A stretch of 8,172 nt of DNA, from contig JADGGM010000107.1 of the NCBI GenBank assembly GCA_019689955.1, positions 1 to 8,172 on the forward strand. Reading direction: 5' to 3'. This DNA comes from Gemmatimonadaceae bacterium (GTDB lineage Bacteria > Gemmatimonadota > Gemmatimonadetes > Gemmatimonadales > Gemmatimonadaceae). The translations under genes and the position numbers were made by a program. The number at the start of each line of letters is the position of its first letter. Position 1 is the first letter of the stretch. Positions 1 through 6,591 of the stretch are shown here, piece by piece. A model generated the notes under the pieces. That model saw nothing but the letters and a program-made list of their open reading frames with translations, searched no databases and was not told the origin of the DNA.

Positions 1-2815
1 GTCCCCCACCGTCCCCACGCCGGCCGCCGTGCTCGGCGACATCGCCGGGGCGCCCACCAAGCTCCCTTACTCCACCGAGGTCTACGCGTACATGCGCCAG
101 CTCGCCAAGGCGACGCGGCGCGTGCGCGTGTACTCGATCGGGAAGACCGAGGAAGGGCGCGAGATGATCGCCGTCGCCGTTGCGGCCGAGTCGATCCTGG
201 ACCGCGCGGAGGAGAACCGCGCCATCCTCGCCAAGCTCGCCGATCCGCGGACCATCGGGATGGATGACCGGCAGGCCGCCGCGCTCATCGACCGCGCGGT
301 CCCCGTGTACTACATCACCGGCACCATCCACTCCCCCGAGACCGGGGCGCCGACCGCGCTCATGGAGCTCGCCTACCGCCTCGCGGTCGATGAGAGCCCG
401 TACATCCGCCACATCCGCGACAACCTGATCACGCTCATCACCCCGATCGTCGAGGTCGACGGGCGCGACCGCGAGGTGGACGTCTTCCGCTGGCACATGG
501 CGCACCCCGGGGAGACGTACCCGCGCCTCCAGTACTGGGGGCACTACGTGGCGCACGACAACAACCGCGACGCCATGGCGCTCACCCTCGCGCTTTCGCG
601 GAACGTGCTCGACACCTATCTCGCCTGGCACGCCCAGGTGCTCCACGACCTGCACGAGTCCGTCCCCTTCCTGTACGACAACACCATCGGCGACGGGCCG
701 TACAACGCGTGGATCGACCCGCTGCTCACGAACGAGTGGATGATGATCGGGTGGAACAACGTGCAGGAGATGACGCGCTTCGGGATGCCCGGGGTGTTCG
801 CGCATGGCGACTTCGACACCTGGTCTCCCGGCTACCTCATGTTCATGGCGGCGATGCACAACGGCATCAGCCGCCTCTACGAGACGTTCGGGAACGGCGG
901 CACGGCGGAGACGCTCGAGCGCACGCTCTCGCCGAGCGAGACGGAGCGGACCTGGTACCGCCAGAACCCGCCGCTCCCGCGCGTGCGCTGGTCGCTCCGC
1001 AACAACAACAACTACGAGGAGACGGGGCTCCTCGTCTCGCTCAACTACTTCGCCACCGAGCGGCGCACGTTCCTCAAGAACTTCTACGAGAAGAGCAAGC
1101 GCTCGATCGCCAAGGCGCACACCGAGGGGCCGGCGGCGTACATCTTCCCGGCGAACGACCCGCGCCCCGGCGCGCAGGCAGAGCTCCTCCGCATCCTGCA
1201 GAAGCAGCACGTGGAGATCTCCCGCGCCACGGCCCCGTTCACCGTGACGCTCCCGTCGCGGGGGAAGGGGGACAGCGCCACGGGCGACGCGGCGCGCCCA
1301 CCGGCCACGCGGCAGTTCCCGGCCGGGAGCTACATCGTCCGCATGGACCAGCCGTACTCGCGCATCGCCGACGCGCTGCTCGACTACCAGTACTGGAGCC
1401 CGGACGACCCGCAGAAGCACCCGTACGACGACACCGGGTGGACCTTCCCCGAGCTGTTCGCCGTGGAGGCGGTGCGGGTGACCGACCCCAAGGTGCTCGA
1501 CGCGCCGATGACCCGCGTGATCGACTCGGTGCGCGCCCCGGGCGGGGTCCGCGGCCGCGGCACGGTCTTCGCAATCGATCACAACGGTGACAATGGGCTG
1601 GCCGTGCTCCGCTATCGCCTCGCGAAGGCGGACATGCAAGTGGCCGAGGCGCCGTTCGAGGCCCAGGGACGGCGGTTCGGGCGCGGCTCGTTCATCGTGC
1701 GTGGGGTGTCGGCGGAGGAGCTGGATCGCGTGGTCAGCGCGCTCGGTCTGGAGGCGTACGGGCTTCCGTCCGCTCCGGCGGTCGCGATGCACCCGGCCCG
1801 AGCCGCGCGCGTGGCGATCCTCCACACGTGGATGGGGACGCAGAGCGACGGATGGTGGCGCCAGGCGTTCGACGCCCTGGGGCTTCCGTACAGGTACATC
1901 AACGTGCAGGACGTGGCCCGCGACCCCAACCTGAACGCGAAGTACGATGTCATTCTCTTCCCCCCCAGCGGGGCCGGGGGGCGCGCGATCATCGCCGGGA
2001 TGCCCATGTGGCGCAACGCCATGCCGTGGAAGAAGACCGCGCTCACGCCCAACATCGGCGTCATCGATGCCACCGACGACATCCGCCCGGGGCTCGGCTG
2101 GAGCGGGCTCGCGCACCTGCAGCAGTTCGTGGCGAACGGCGGCGTGCTCGTGACCGTGGGGAACACGGCCGACTTCGCCATCTCGTACGGGCTCACGCAC
2201 GGCGTGAGCGAGCACCATCCGCCGTCGGGGCACGTGGTGGGGAGCCTCCTTCGGGCGACGGCGGTGGACTCGGCGAGCCCGATCGTGTACGGGATCCCCG
2301 ACACCCTCACCGTGTACAGCGACGACGGCGAGAGCTTCCGCGTGAGCAACACGGTGGGGCGCGGCGAGGATGACGACGACCGGGGCGGCGACCACGCCCC
2401 GCGGGCCACCGGGCGCGGCACGGCCGACGACCCCGACGTGGTGCAGGGGCGCCCTGCGCTCGACCCGAAGTTCGAGGCGCCGTCGCGCCCGTCGGTGGCA
2501 CCGTGGGAGGCGGAGCCGGTGACGGACGAGCAGTTGCAGAACCCGCTGACCGTCATCCCCCCCGCACAGCGCCCGCGCGTCGCGCTGCGGTTCGTCGGGA
2601 AGTCGCGCCTCCTCGCCTCGGGACTCCTCGACGGCGGGAGCGGCATCGCCGAGCGCCCCGTCGTCGTGGACGTACCGGTGGAGAAGGGGCACGTGGTGCT
2701 CTTCGGCAACAACCCGATCTATCGCGGGGAGACGATCGGGAGCTACACGCTCGTCCTCAACACCCTGCTCAACTTCGATCACCTGGGTGCCGGGCGCGTG
2801 CTCGCGGCCAAGTGA
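1..2815 (+). CDS. M14-family zinc carboxypeptidase-like protein, 5' partial
   Basis: The frame is open from base 2, and the codons before the GTG at 29 read like the usual lead-in of this family, so 29 is probably not the start. The true start, and any signal peptide, lie upstream. The zinc site of M14 peptidases is visible: the HxxE pair in IHSPETG (His 329-331, Glu 338-340), the DLH histidine in HDLHES (653-655), an NNRD segment (560-571) fitting the substrate-binding Asn-Arg, and Glu 881-883 in YETFGN. That Glu lies 76 residues after the ligand His, close to the 74 in carboxypeptidase A, so it is the likely catalytic base. From about 1805 to 2300 (RVAILHTWMG...YDVILFPP) the fold looks like a class I glutamine-amidotransferase-like domain, as in long M14 proteins of this kind. 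An acidic, Gly/Arg-rich stretch follows at about 2357-2500. Substrate unknown; probably exported. It ends 37 bases before the stressosome genes with no terminator visible. Confidence 0.88.
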   Translation, partial: SPTVPTPAAVLGDIAGAPTKLPYSTEVYAYMRQLAKATRRVRVYSIGKTEEGREMIAVAVAAESILDRAEENRAILAKLADPRTIGMDDRQAAALIDRAVPVYYITGTIHSPETGAPTALMELAYRLAVDESPYIRHIRDNLITLITPIVEVDGRDREVDVFRWHMAHPGETYPRLQYWGHYVAHDNNRDAMALTLALSRNVLDTYLAWHAQVLHDLHESVPFLYDNTIGDGPYNAWIDPLLTNEWMMIGWNNVQEMTRFGMPGVFAHGDFDTWSPGYLMFMAAMHNGISRLYETFGNGGTAETLERTLSPSETERTWYRQNPPLPRVRWSLRNNNNYEETGLLVSLNYFATERRTFLKNFYEKSKRSIAKAHTEGPAAYIFPANDPRPGAQAELLRILQKQHVEISRATAPFTVTLPSRGKGDSATGDAARPPATRQFPAGSYIVRMDQPYSRIADALLDYQYWSPDDPQKHPYDDTGWTFPELFAVEAVRVTDPKVLDAPMTRVIDSVRAPGGVRGRGTVFAIDHNGDNGLAVLRYRLAKADMQVAEAPFEAQGRRFGRGSFIVRGVSAEELDRVVSALGLEAYGLPSAPAVAMHPARAARVAILHTWMGTQSDGWWRQAFDALGLPYRYINVQDVARDPNLNAKYDVILFPPSGAGGRAIIAGMPMWRNAMPWKKTALTPNIGVIDATDDIRPGLGWSGLAHLQQFVANGGVLVTVGNTADFAISYGLTHGVSEHHPPSGHVVGSLLRATAVDSASPIVYGIPDTLTVYSDDGESFRVSNTVGRGEDDDDRGGDHAPRATGRGTADDPDVVQGRPALDPKFEAPSRPSVAPWEAEPVTDEQLQNPLTVIPPAQRPRVALRFVGKSRLLASGLLDGGSGIAERPVVVDVPVEKGHVVLFGNNPIYRGETIGSYTLVLNTLLNFDHLGAGRVLAAK

Positions 2816-2840
2816 TCGCGCCGTGCTCTGACTCTTTCCC

Positions 2841-2844
2841 GGAG
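2841..2844 (+). promoter_or_regulatory. Ribosome binding site for the RsbR paralogue
   Basis: GGAG lies 8 bases before the GTG at 2853. It supports GTG as the start. The nearby ATG at 2848 is in a different frame and does not lead into the conserved protein. Confidence 0.6.
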
Positions 2845-2852
2845 CCGATGCC

Positions 2853-3794
2853 GTGGCCCGCACCCCTGAACGCCGTGCCCAGCGTCCCGTACGTGACGCA
2901 CGCGCCGACGCACGCCACGCGCGCGATGCGCAGCACCCCATCGCCACCGTGCTCGCAGAGCACGAAGCCGAGCTCCTCACGGAGTGGCTCGCCGGCCAAC
3001 GCAGCACGGTGCGGCGCCCGGACCTCATCCGCGACAGCGAGCTGAACGCCCAGGCCGCCGAGTTCCTCGCCACGCTCCGGCAGGCGGTGATGACGGGGAA
3101 CGTCCGCGACGTGCAGGCCCCGGCGTACGACGGCGTACGGAGCGTGCTCGGCACCCTGTCGCGCGCGCGCAGCCTCCAGGGGTTCACCCCGTCGGAGACG
3201 GCGATGTTCGTCTTCTCGCTCAAGGGGCCGCTCTACGCCCGGCTCCGGCGGGCCGTGCCCGGCGGCCCGGACCAGGTCATCGACACGATGGCGGCCGCGG
3301 GCCATCTCCTCGACCAGCTCGGGCTCTACACGGTGGAGGTGTATCAGCGGAGCCGCGAGGAGGTGATCGCGCGGCAGCAGGAAGACATGATGGAGCTGTC
3401 GACCCCGGTGGTGAAGTTGTGGGACGGCATCGTCGCGCTCCCCATGATCGGCACGCTCGACAGCGCGCGCACACAGGTGGTGATGGAGACGCTCCTGCAG
3501 CGCATCGTGGAAACGGGGGCCGAGGTCGCGATCATCGACATCACCGGGGTCCCGACCGTGGACACGCTCACCGCGCAGCACCTGCTCAAGACGGTGACCG
3601 CGGCGCGCCTCATGGGAGCCGACTGCATCATCAGCGGGATCCGGCCGCAGATCGCGCAGACGATCGTGCATCTCGGCGTGGACCTGACCGACGTGACCAC
3701 CAAGGCCACGCTCGCTGACGCGCTGCGCCTCGCCTTCACGCGGGTGGGCGCGGCGAACGGCGTTCCGCTGCGCCAGACCCCCGCGCGCGCATGA
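2853..3794 (+). CDS. RsbR paralogue of the RsbRD type (stressosome scaffold, STAS domain)
   Basis: A 313-residue cytosolic protein, probably the sensory scaffold of a stressosome. After an Arg-rich tail (about residues 1-28) comes a helical region (about 30-160, with LLTEWLAGQ and FTPSETAMFVFSLK) resembling the N-terminal domain of RsbRD-type co-antagonists rather than a globin-like RsbRA N-domain. A charged linker helix (about 162-188) leads into a STAS domain (about 190-300) with the RsbR signature IDITGVPTVDT and GIRPQIAQTIVHLGVDL. Thr238 in VDT aligns with the RsbRA phosphosite T205. The T171 equivalent, 34 residues earlier, is Ser204 here. These alignments rest on my memory of RsbRA. The GTG start is supported by GGAG at 2841. 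The end overlaps the upstream alternative rsbS start (ATGA at 3791). No haem, PAS or membrane segment is apparent, so the signal sensed is unknown. Confidence 0.88.
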   Translation: MARTPERRAQRPVRDARADARHARDAQHPIATVLAEHEAELLTEWLAGQRSTVRRPDLIRDSELNAQAAEFLATLRQAVMTGNVRDVQAPAYDGVRSVLGTLSRARSLQGFTPSETAMFVFSLKGPLYARLRRAVPGGPDQVIDTMAAAGHLLDQLGLYTVEVYQRSREEVIARQQEDMMELSTPVVKLWDGIVALPMIGTLDSARTQVVMETLLQRIVETGAEVAIIDITGVPTVDTLTAQHLLKTVTAARLMGADCIISGIRPQIAQTIVHLGVDLTDVTTKATLADALRLAFTRVGAANGVPLRQTPARA

Positions 3795-3811
3795 CCGCGG
3801 GCGGGGGCGCC

Positions 3812-4195
3812 ATGGAGCGCATTCCCATCCTGCAGATGGGGGAGTTCCTCCTGGTGACGATCCAGGTGGACCTCAACGACACGCTCGCGCAGACGCTGAT
3901 GGACGATCTCACCGCGAAGGTCGCGGCCACCGGAGCGCGCGGCGTGTTGATCGACATCTCGTCGGTCACGGTGGTCGACTCCTTCATCGGGCGCATGCTC
4001 AACGACATCGCCGCCACCTCGCGCGTGCTCGACGCGACCACGGTGGTCGTCGGGATGCAGCCCGCGGTCGCGATCACGCTCGTGGAGCTCGGGCTGTCGC
4101 TCGGTGGCGTCCGGACGGCGCTCAACGTCGACCGCGGGATCGCCCTCCTCCGTGCCGCGCTCGCGGCGCCCGCCGATGCCACCCATCCGGAGTGA
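3812..4195 (+). CDS. rsbS: RsbS-type stressosome scaffold protein (STAS-only antagonist)
   Basis: A single-domain STAS protein, 127 residues from ATG 3812. It is expected to co-assemble with the RsbR paralogue into the stressosome core and to sequester the kinase RsbT until phosphorylated. The RsbS signatures are IPILQMGEFLLVTIQVDLND at the N-terminus, then DISSVTVVDSFIGRML and GMQPAVAITLVELG. The phosphorylatable serine in VDSF is residue 57 from this start, matching Bacillus S59 once the two extra N-terminal residues there are counted. An in-frame ATG at 3791, overlapping the rsbR stop as ATGA, would add seven Gly-rich residues. I prefer 3812 because families of this kind begin at MERIPIL and because a G-rich run (3803-3807) precedes it, but coupling through 3791 is possible. 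The 3' end overlaps rsbT by 20 bases. Confidence 0.92.
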   Translation: MERIPILQMGEFLLVTIQVDLNDTLAQTLMDDLTAKVAATGARGVLIDISSVTVVDSFIGRMLNDIAATSRVLDATTVVVGMQPAVAITLVELGLSLGGVRTALNVDRGIALLRAALAAPADATHPE

Positions 4196-4580
4196 GGTCC
4201 TCGAGCTGCGCGCGACTCCCGACATCGTGCACGTCCGCCAAACGGTGCGGGCGCGCGCCGCGGAGATGGGGTTCACCCTCGTCGACCAGACGAAGCTGGT
4301 GACCGCGGCGAGCGAGCTGGCGCGCAACGCGATCACCTACGGCGGCGGCGGGAGGGTCCGCATCGAGGCGCTGGAGGAGGACACGCGGCGCGGGCTGCGC
4401 CTCACCTTCGAGGACCAGGGCGCGGGGATCGCCAACGTCGAGCAGGCGCTCACCGACGGCTACACGACGGGGAACGGGCTCGGGCTCGGCCTGGGCGGAG
4501 CCAGGCGGCTGGTCAACGAGTTCTCCATTCATTCACGCGTCGGTGAAGGGACGCGGGTCACCATCACACGCTGGATGTAG
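4176..4580 (+). CDS. rsbT: RsbT-type serine/threonine kinase (GHKL fold)
   Basis: A 134-residue kinase, close to the 133 of Bacillus RsbT, consisting of one GHKL ATPase domain. It would bind the RsbR/RsbS core, phosphorylate both STAS proteins under stress and, once released, act on a downstream partner. The N-box is SELARNAITYGGGG (E47, N51). The nucleotide-binding Asp is D80 in EDQGAGI, matching the RsbT region around D78. The glycine-rich lid GNGLGLGLGG covers residues 99-108. The opening VDQTKLVTAASELARN is characteristic of RsbT rather than of RsbW. The frame is open further upstream, but ATG 4176, giving MPPIRSEVLEL, fits the family length and N-terminus. Its ribosome binding site is weak, and the 20-base overlap with rsbS suggests translational coupling. 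No rsbU is seen in the window, so its final target is open. Confidence 0.93.
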   Translation: MPPIRSEVLELRATPDIVHVRQTVRARAAEMGFTLVDQTKLVTAASELARNAITYGGGGRVRIEALEEDTRRGLRLTFEDQGAGIANVEQALTDGYTTGNGLGLGLGGARRLVNEFSIHSRVGEGTRVTITRWM

Positions 4581-4585
4581 CACGA

Positions 4586-5596
4586 GTGGCACTGACCTCG
4601 ACGCGCGTGACGATCGACGATGCGAGCCACGTCGGACGCGCCCGCCGCACCGCGGCGCGGCTCGCCACGCAGCTCGGCTTCGACGCCGCGGCCTCGAACG
4701 ACGTCGCCATCGTGGCAACGGAGGCGGCCACGAACCTCGTACAGCACGCGCGGCACGGCGAGATCCTCCTGCGCCCGATCGTCGGCGAGGAGGCGCCGGG
4801 GATCGAGCTGCTCGCCCTGGACCGCGGTCCGGGGGTGGCCAGCGTGGACGACGCGATGCGCGACGGCTACTCCACCGCCGGAACGCGCGGCGCAGGGCTC
4901 GGCGCGATCCAGCGCCTGTCGACGGTGTTCGACATGTATTCGTCTCCGAACAGTGGGACCGCTGTGTTGAGCCAGATGCACGCGCGGGCGCCGCGCCCCA
5001 GCGCCGCGCCGCCGGCGATCGAGGTCGGAGCGGTCTGCGTCGCGCTCCCCGGGGAGGACTCGTGCGGCGATGACTGGGCGCTCGTCACCGTCGCCGAGCG
5101 GGCCAAGGTGATGGTCGCCGACGGTCTGGGGCACGGACCCGTCGCCGCCGAAGCGGCGGCCGCCGCAGCGCGCGCGTTCCGGGAATCGGCCGGGACGAGC
5201 CTGGAAGCGATCCTCCGACGCGCGCACGCCGCCCTCCACAGCACGCGCGGCGCGGCTCTTGCTATTGCGGAGCTCGATCCGGTCGCCGGCACCATTCGCT
5301 TCGCCGGCGTCGGCAACGTGGCCGCCGCGGCCGTCATGGCTAGTGGCGATCGTCGAAGCATGATATCGTTGAACGGGATCGTCGGTCACGAGATGCGCAG
5401 AGTACAGGAGGTGACCTATCCGTGGCCCGACGATGGGCTCGTGCTCGTGCACACCGACGGGCTCGGCACGCACTGGAAGCTCGCGCGCTACCCGGGTCTT
5501 CATCGGAAGCATCCCAGCCTCGTTGCGGGCATTCTGTATCGTGACCATTGGCGCCAGCGCGACGATGTGACCGTGGTGGTCGCACGCCGCCGCTGA
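4586..5596 (+). CDS. GHKL ATPase-SpoIIE/PP2C phosphatase fusion protein, RsbX-like
   Basis: A 336-residue cytosolic protein starting at GTG 4586, five bases after the rsbT stop. Residues about 5-130 form a second GHKL ATPase-like domain related to RsbT/RsbW: N-box TEAATNLVQHARHG (E46, N50), D79 in DRGPGV, and a glycine lid at residues 99-106. Residues about 145-335 form a PP2C/SpoIIE-type phosphatase domain: D179 in VADGLGHG, D291 in HTDGLG, and the terminal metal-binding pair D326-D327 in RDDVTVVVARR. The phosphatase half has the size and position of RsbX, which dephosphorylates RsbR and RsbS to reset the stressosome, so that is the inferred role. The ATPase half may be a second kinase, or a regulatory domain that senses nucleotide or docks the STAS proteins. 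Proteins of this two-domain type are known. I leave the gene symbol blank because classical RsbX lacks the N-terminal domain. Confidence 0.85.
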   Translation: MALTSTRVTIDDASHVGRARRTAARLATQLGFDAAASNDVAIVATEAATNLVQHARHGEILLRPIVGEEAPGIELLALDRGPGVASVDDAMRDGYSTAGTRGAGLGAIQRLSTVFDMYSSPNSGTAVLSQMHARAPRPSAAPPAIEVGAVCVALPGEDSCGDDWALVTVAERAKVMVADGLGHGPVAAEAAAAAARAFRESAGTSLEAILRRAHAALHSTRGAALAIAELDPVAGTIRFAGVGNVAAAAVMASGDRRSMISLNGIVGHEMRRVQEVTYPWPDDGLVLVHTDGLGTHWKLARYPGLHRKHPSLVAGILYRDHWRQRDDVTVVVARRR

Positions 5597-5658
5597 ATGG
5601 AGGATCGGGTTGCCATGGCGCACACCGCGCACGCACGCGGCCGCGCGCGAGGATCCCG
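5597..5658 (+). promoter_or_regulatory. Intergenic leader with two ribosome binding sites and a possible 15-codon upstream ORF
   Basis: A strong GGAGG lies at 5599-5603 but does not serve the histidine kinase frame. It sits 11 bases before ATG 5615, which opens a 15-codon, Arg-rich reading frame whose TGA (5660-5662) overlaps the kinase GTG (5659-5661). A second purine run, GAGGA at 5649-5653, lies 5 bases before that GTG. The arrangement would allow the small frame to couple translation into the kinase gene. It could also be chance, given the short length. Confidence 0.3.
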
Positions 5659-6591
5659 GTGACGGATCATCACGACGCGACGCTCGCCCGCGCCCAGGAG
5701 GAGATCGAGCGCTTGAGCCGCGAGCTCGAGGAGACCAACCGCGGTGTCCTCGCCCTCTACGCCGAGCTGGACGAGCGGGCCATGTATCTCGAGCGCGTCA
5801 GCAACCTGAAGACGCGCTTCCTCTCCGATCTGAGCCACGAGCTGCGGACCCCGCTCAACTCGGTGCTCAACGTCTCGCGGCTCCTCCTCGACGGCTACGA
5901 GGGCCCGCTCACCGAGCGGCAGCAACACGCCATCAGGCTCATCCAGCGTTCCACGGGGAGCCTCCTCGAGCTCGTGAGCGACTGGCTGGACCTCGCCAAG
6001 ATCGAGGCCGGGAAGGTCGACGTCCGCCCGAGCGACTTCACCATCGACGAGCTGTTCGGGGCGCTCCGCGGCGTCTTCCGCCCGCTCGCGACCTCGGACG
6101 CCGTCGCGCTCATCTTCGAGCCCGCGAGCGAGCTTCCGCCCCTCCATACCGATGAGACGAAGGTCGCGCAGATCCTGCGCAACTTCATCTCGAACGCGCT
6201 CAAGTTCACCGAGCACGGCGAGGTGCGCGTGGCCGCGGCCACGCGGCCGCGCGACACGATCATCGTGACGGTCGCGGACACCGGGATCGGGATCGCGCCG
6301 GGGGACCAGGAGCGCATCTTCGACGAGTTCACGCAGGTGGAGACCCCGAGGCAGCATCGCGTGACCGGGACCGGCCTCGGCCTCCCCCTCTCCCGCCGGC
6401 TCGCACGGCTGCTCGGGGGCGACGTCCTCCTTCGCAGCACGCCGGGAGTCAGGTCGACGTTCATCTTGCACCTCCCCCGCCGCCTCCCCACGCCACCATC
6501 GGCCGGCGAGCCGATATCCCCTGCCATGGAGGGCGTCGGCCCGCGCGCTGCCGCGGCGCACCGGACCGAGCCGACGACACCACCATTATGA
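5659..6591 (+). CDS. Soluble sensorless histidine kinase (HisKA-HATPase)
   Basis: A 310-residue kinase with no membrane segment, PAS, GAF or HAMP domain. Residues about 8-50 form a charged coiled coil (ARAQEEIERLSRELEETNRG). The HisKA domain follows with H60 in FLSDLSHELRTPLN, then the HATPase domain with N179 in FISNALKFT, D207 in VADTGIGI, the F-box region FDEFTQVE, and GTGLGLPLS as the G2 box. After the catalytic domain comes a Pro/Ala-rich, probably disordered tail (residues about 274-310). GTG 5659 is chosen because GAGGA precedes it and the coiled coil begins just after. The frame stays open back to a TTG at 5548, but that part lies inside the previous gene and is low-complexity. Lacking a sensor, it may be driven by RsbT or by the upstream fusion protein, and may phosphorylate the receiver encoded next. 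The stop overlaps the next start as ATGA. Confidence 0.9.
   Translation: MTDHHDATLARAQEEIERLSRELEETNRGVLALYAELDERAMYLERVSNLKTRFLSDLSHELRTPLNSVLNVSRLLLDGYEGPLTERQQHAIRLIQRSTGSLLELVSDWLDLAKIEAGKVDVRPSDFTIDELFGALRGVFRPLATSDAVALIFEPASELPPLHTDETKVAQILRNFISNALKFTEHGEVRVAAATRPRDTIIVTVADTGIGIAPGDQERIFDEFTQVETPRQHRVTGTGLGLPLSRRLARLLGGDVLLRSTPGVRSTFILHLPRRLPTPPSAGEPISPAMEGVGPRAAAAHRTEPTTPPL

Noticed and set aside
709..1590. 293-codon plus-strand frame inside the peptidase gene
   Set aside because: Out-of-frame reading of the peptidase with Arg/His/Ala-rich composition; the peptidase zinc motifs are in the other frame.
1612..2712. 366-codon minus-strand frame opposite the peptidase C-terminal half
   Set aside because: Ser/Pro/Arg-rich shadow of the peptidase frame; no domain or ribosome binding site seen.
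4104..4175. Upstream extension of rsbT inside rsbS
   Set aside because: The extra residues are Ser/Arg/Pro-rich, and ATG 4176 gives the normal RsbT length and N-terminus.
5336..5380. Lower-GC patch in the phosphatase gene resembling a promoter -10 region
   Set aside because: No matching -35 element at proper spacing, and it encodes ordinary residues of the PP2C domain.
4529..5632. 367-codon minus-strand frame opposite the ATPase-phosphatase gene
   Set aside because: Composition is Arg/Gly/His-rich without motifs, and the sense strand carries intact ATPase and PP2C motifs.
5548..5658. Upstream TTG start for the first histidine kinase
   Set aside because: The added 37 residues lie partly inside the preceding gene, are Arg/Gly-rich and unlike kinase sequence. 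GTG 5659 has its own purine-rich site.
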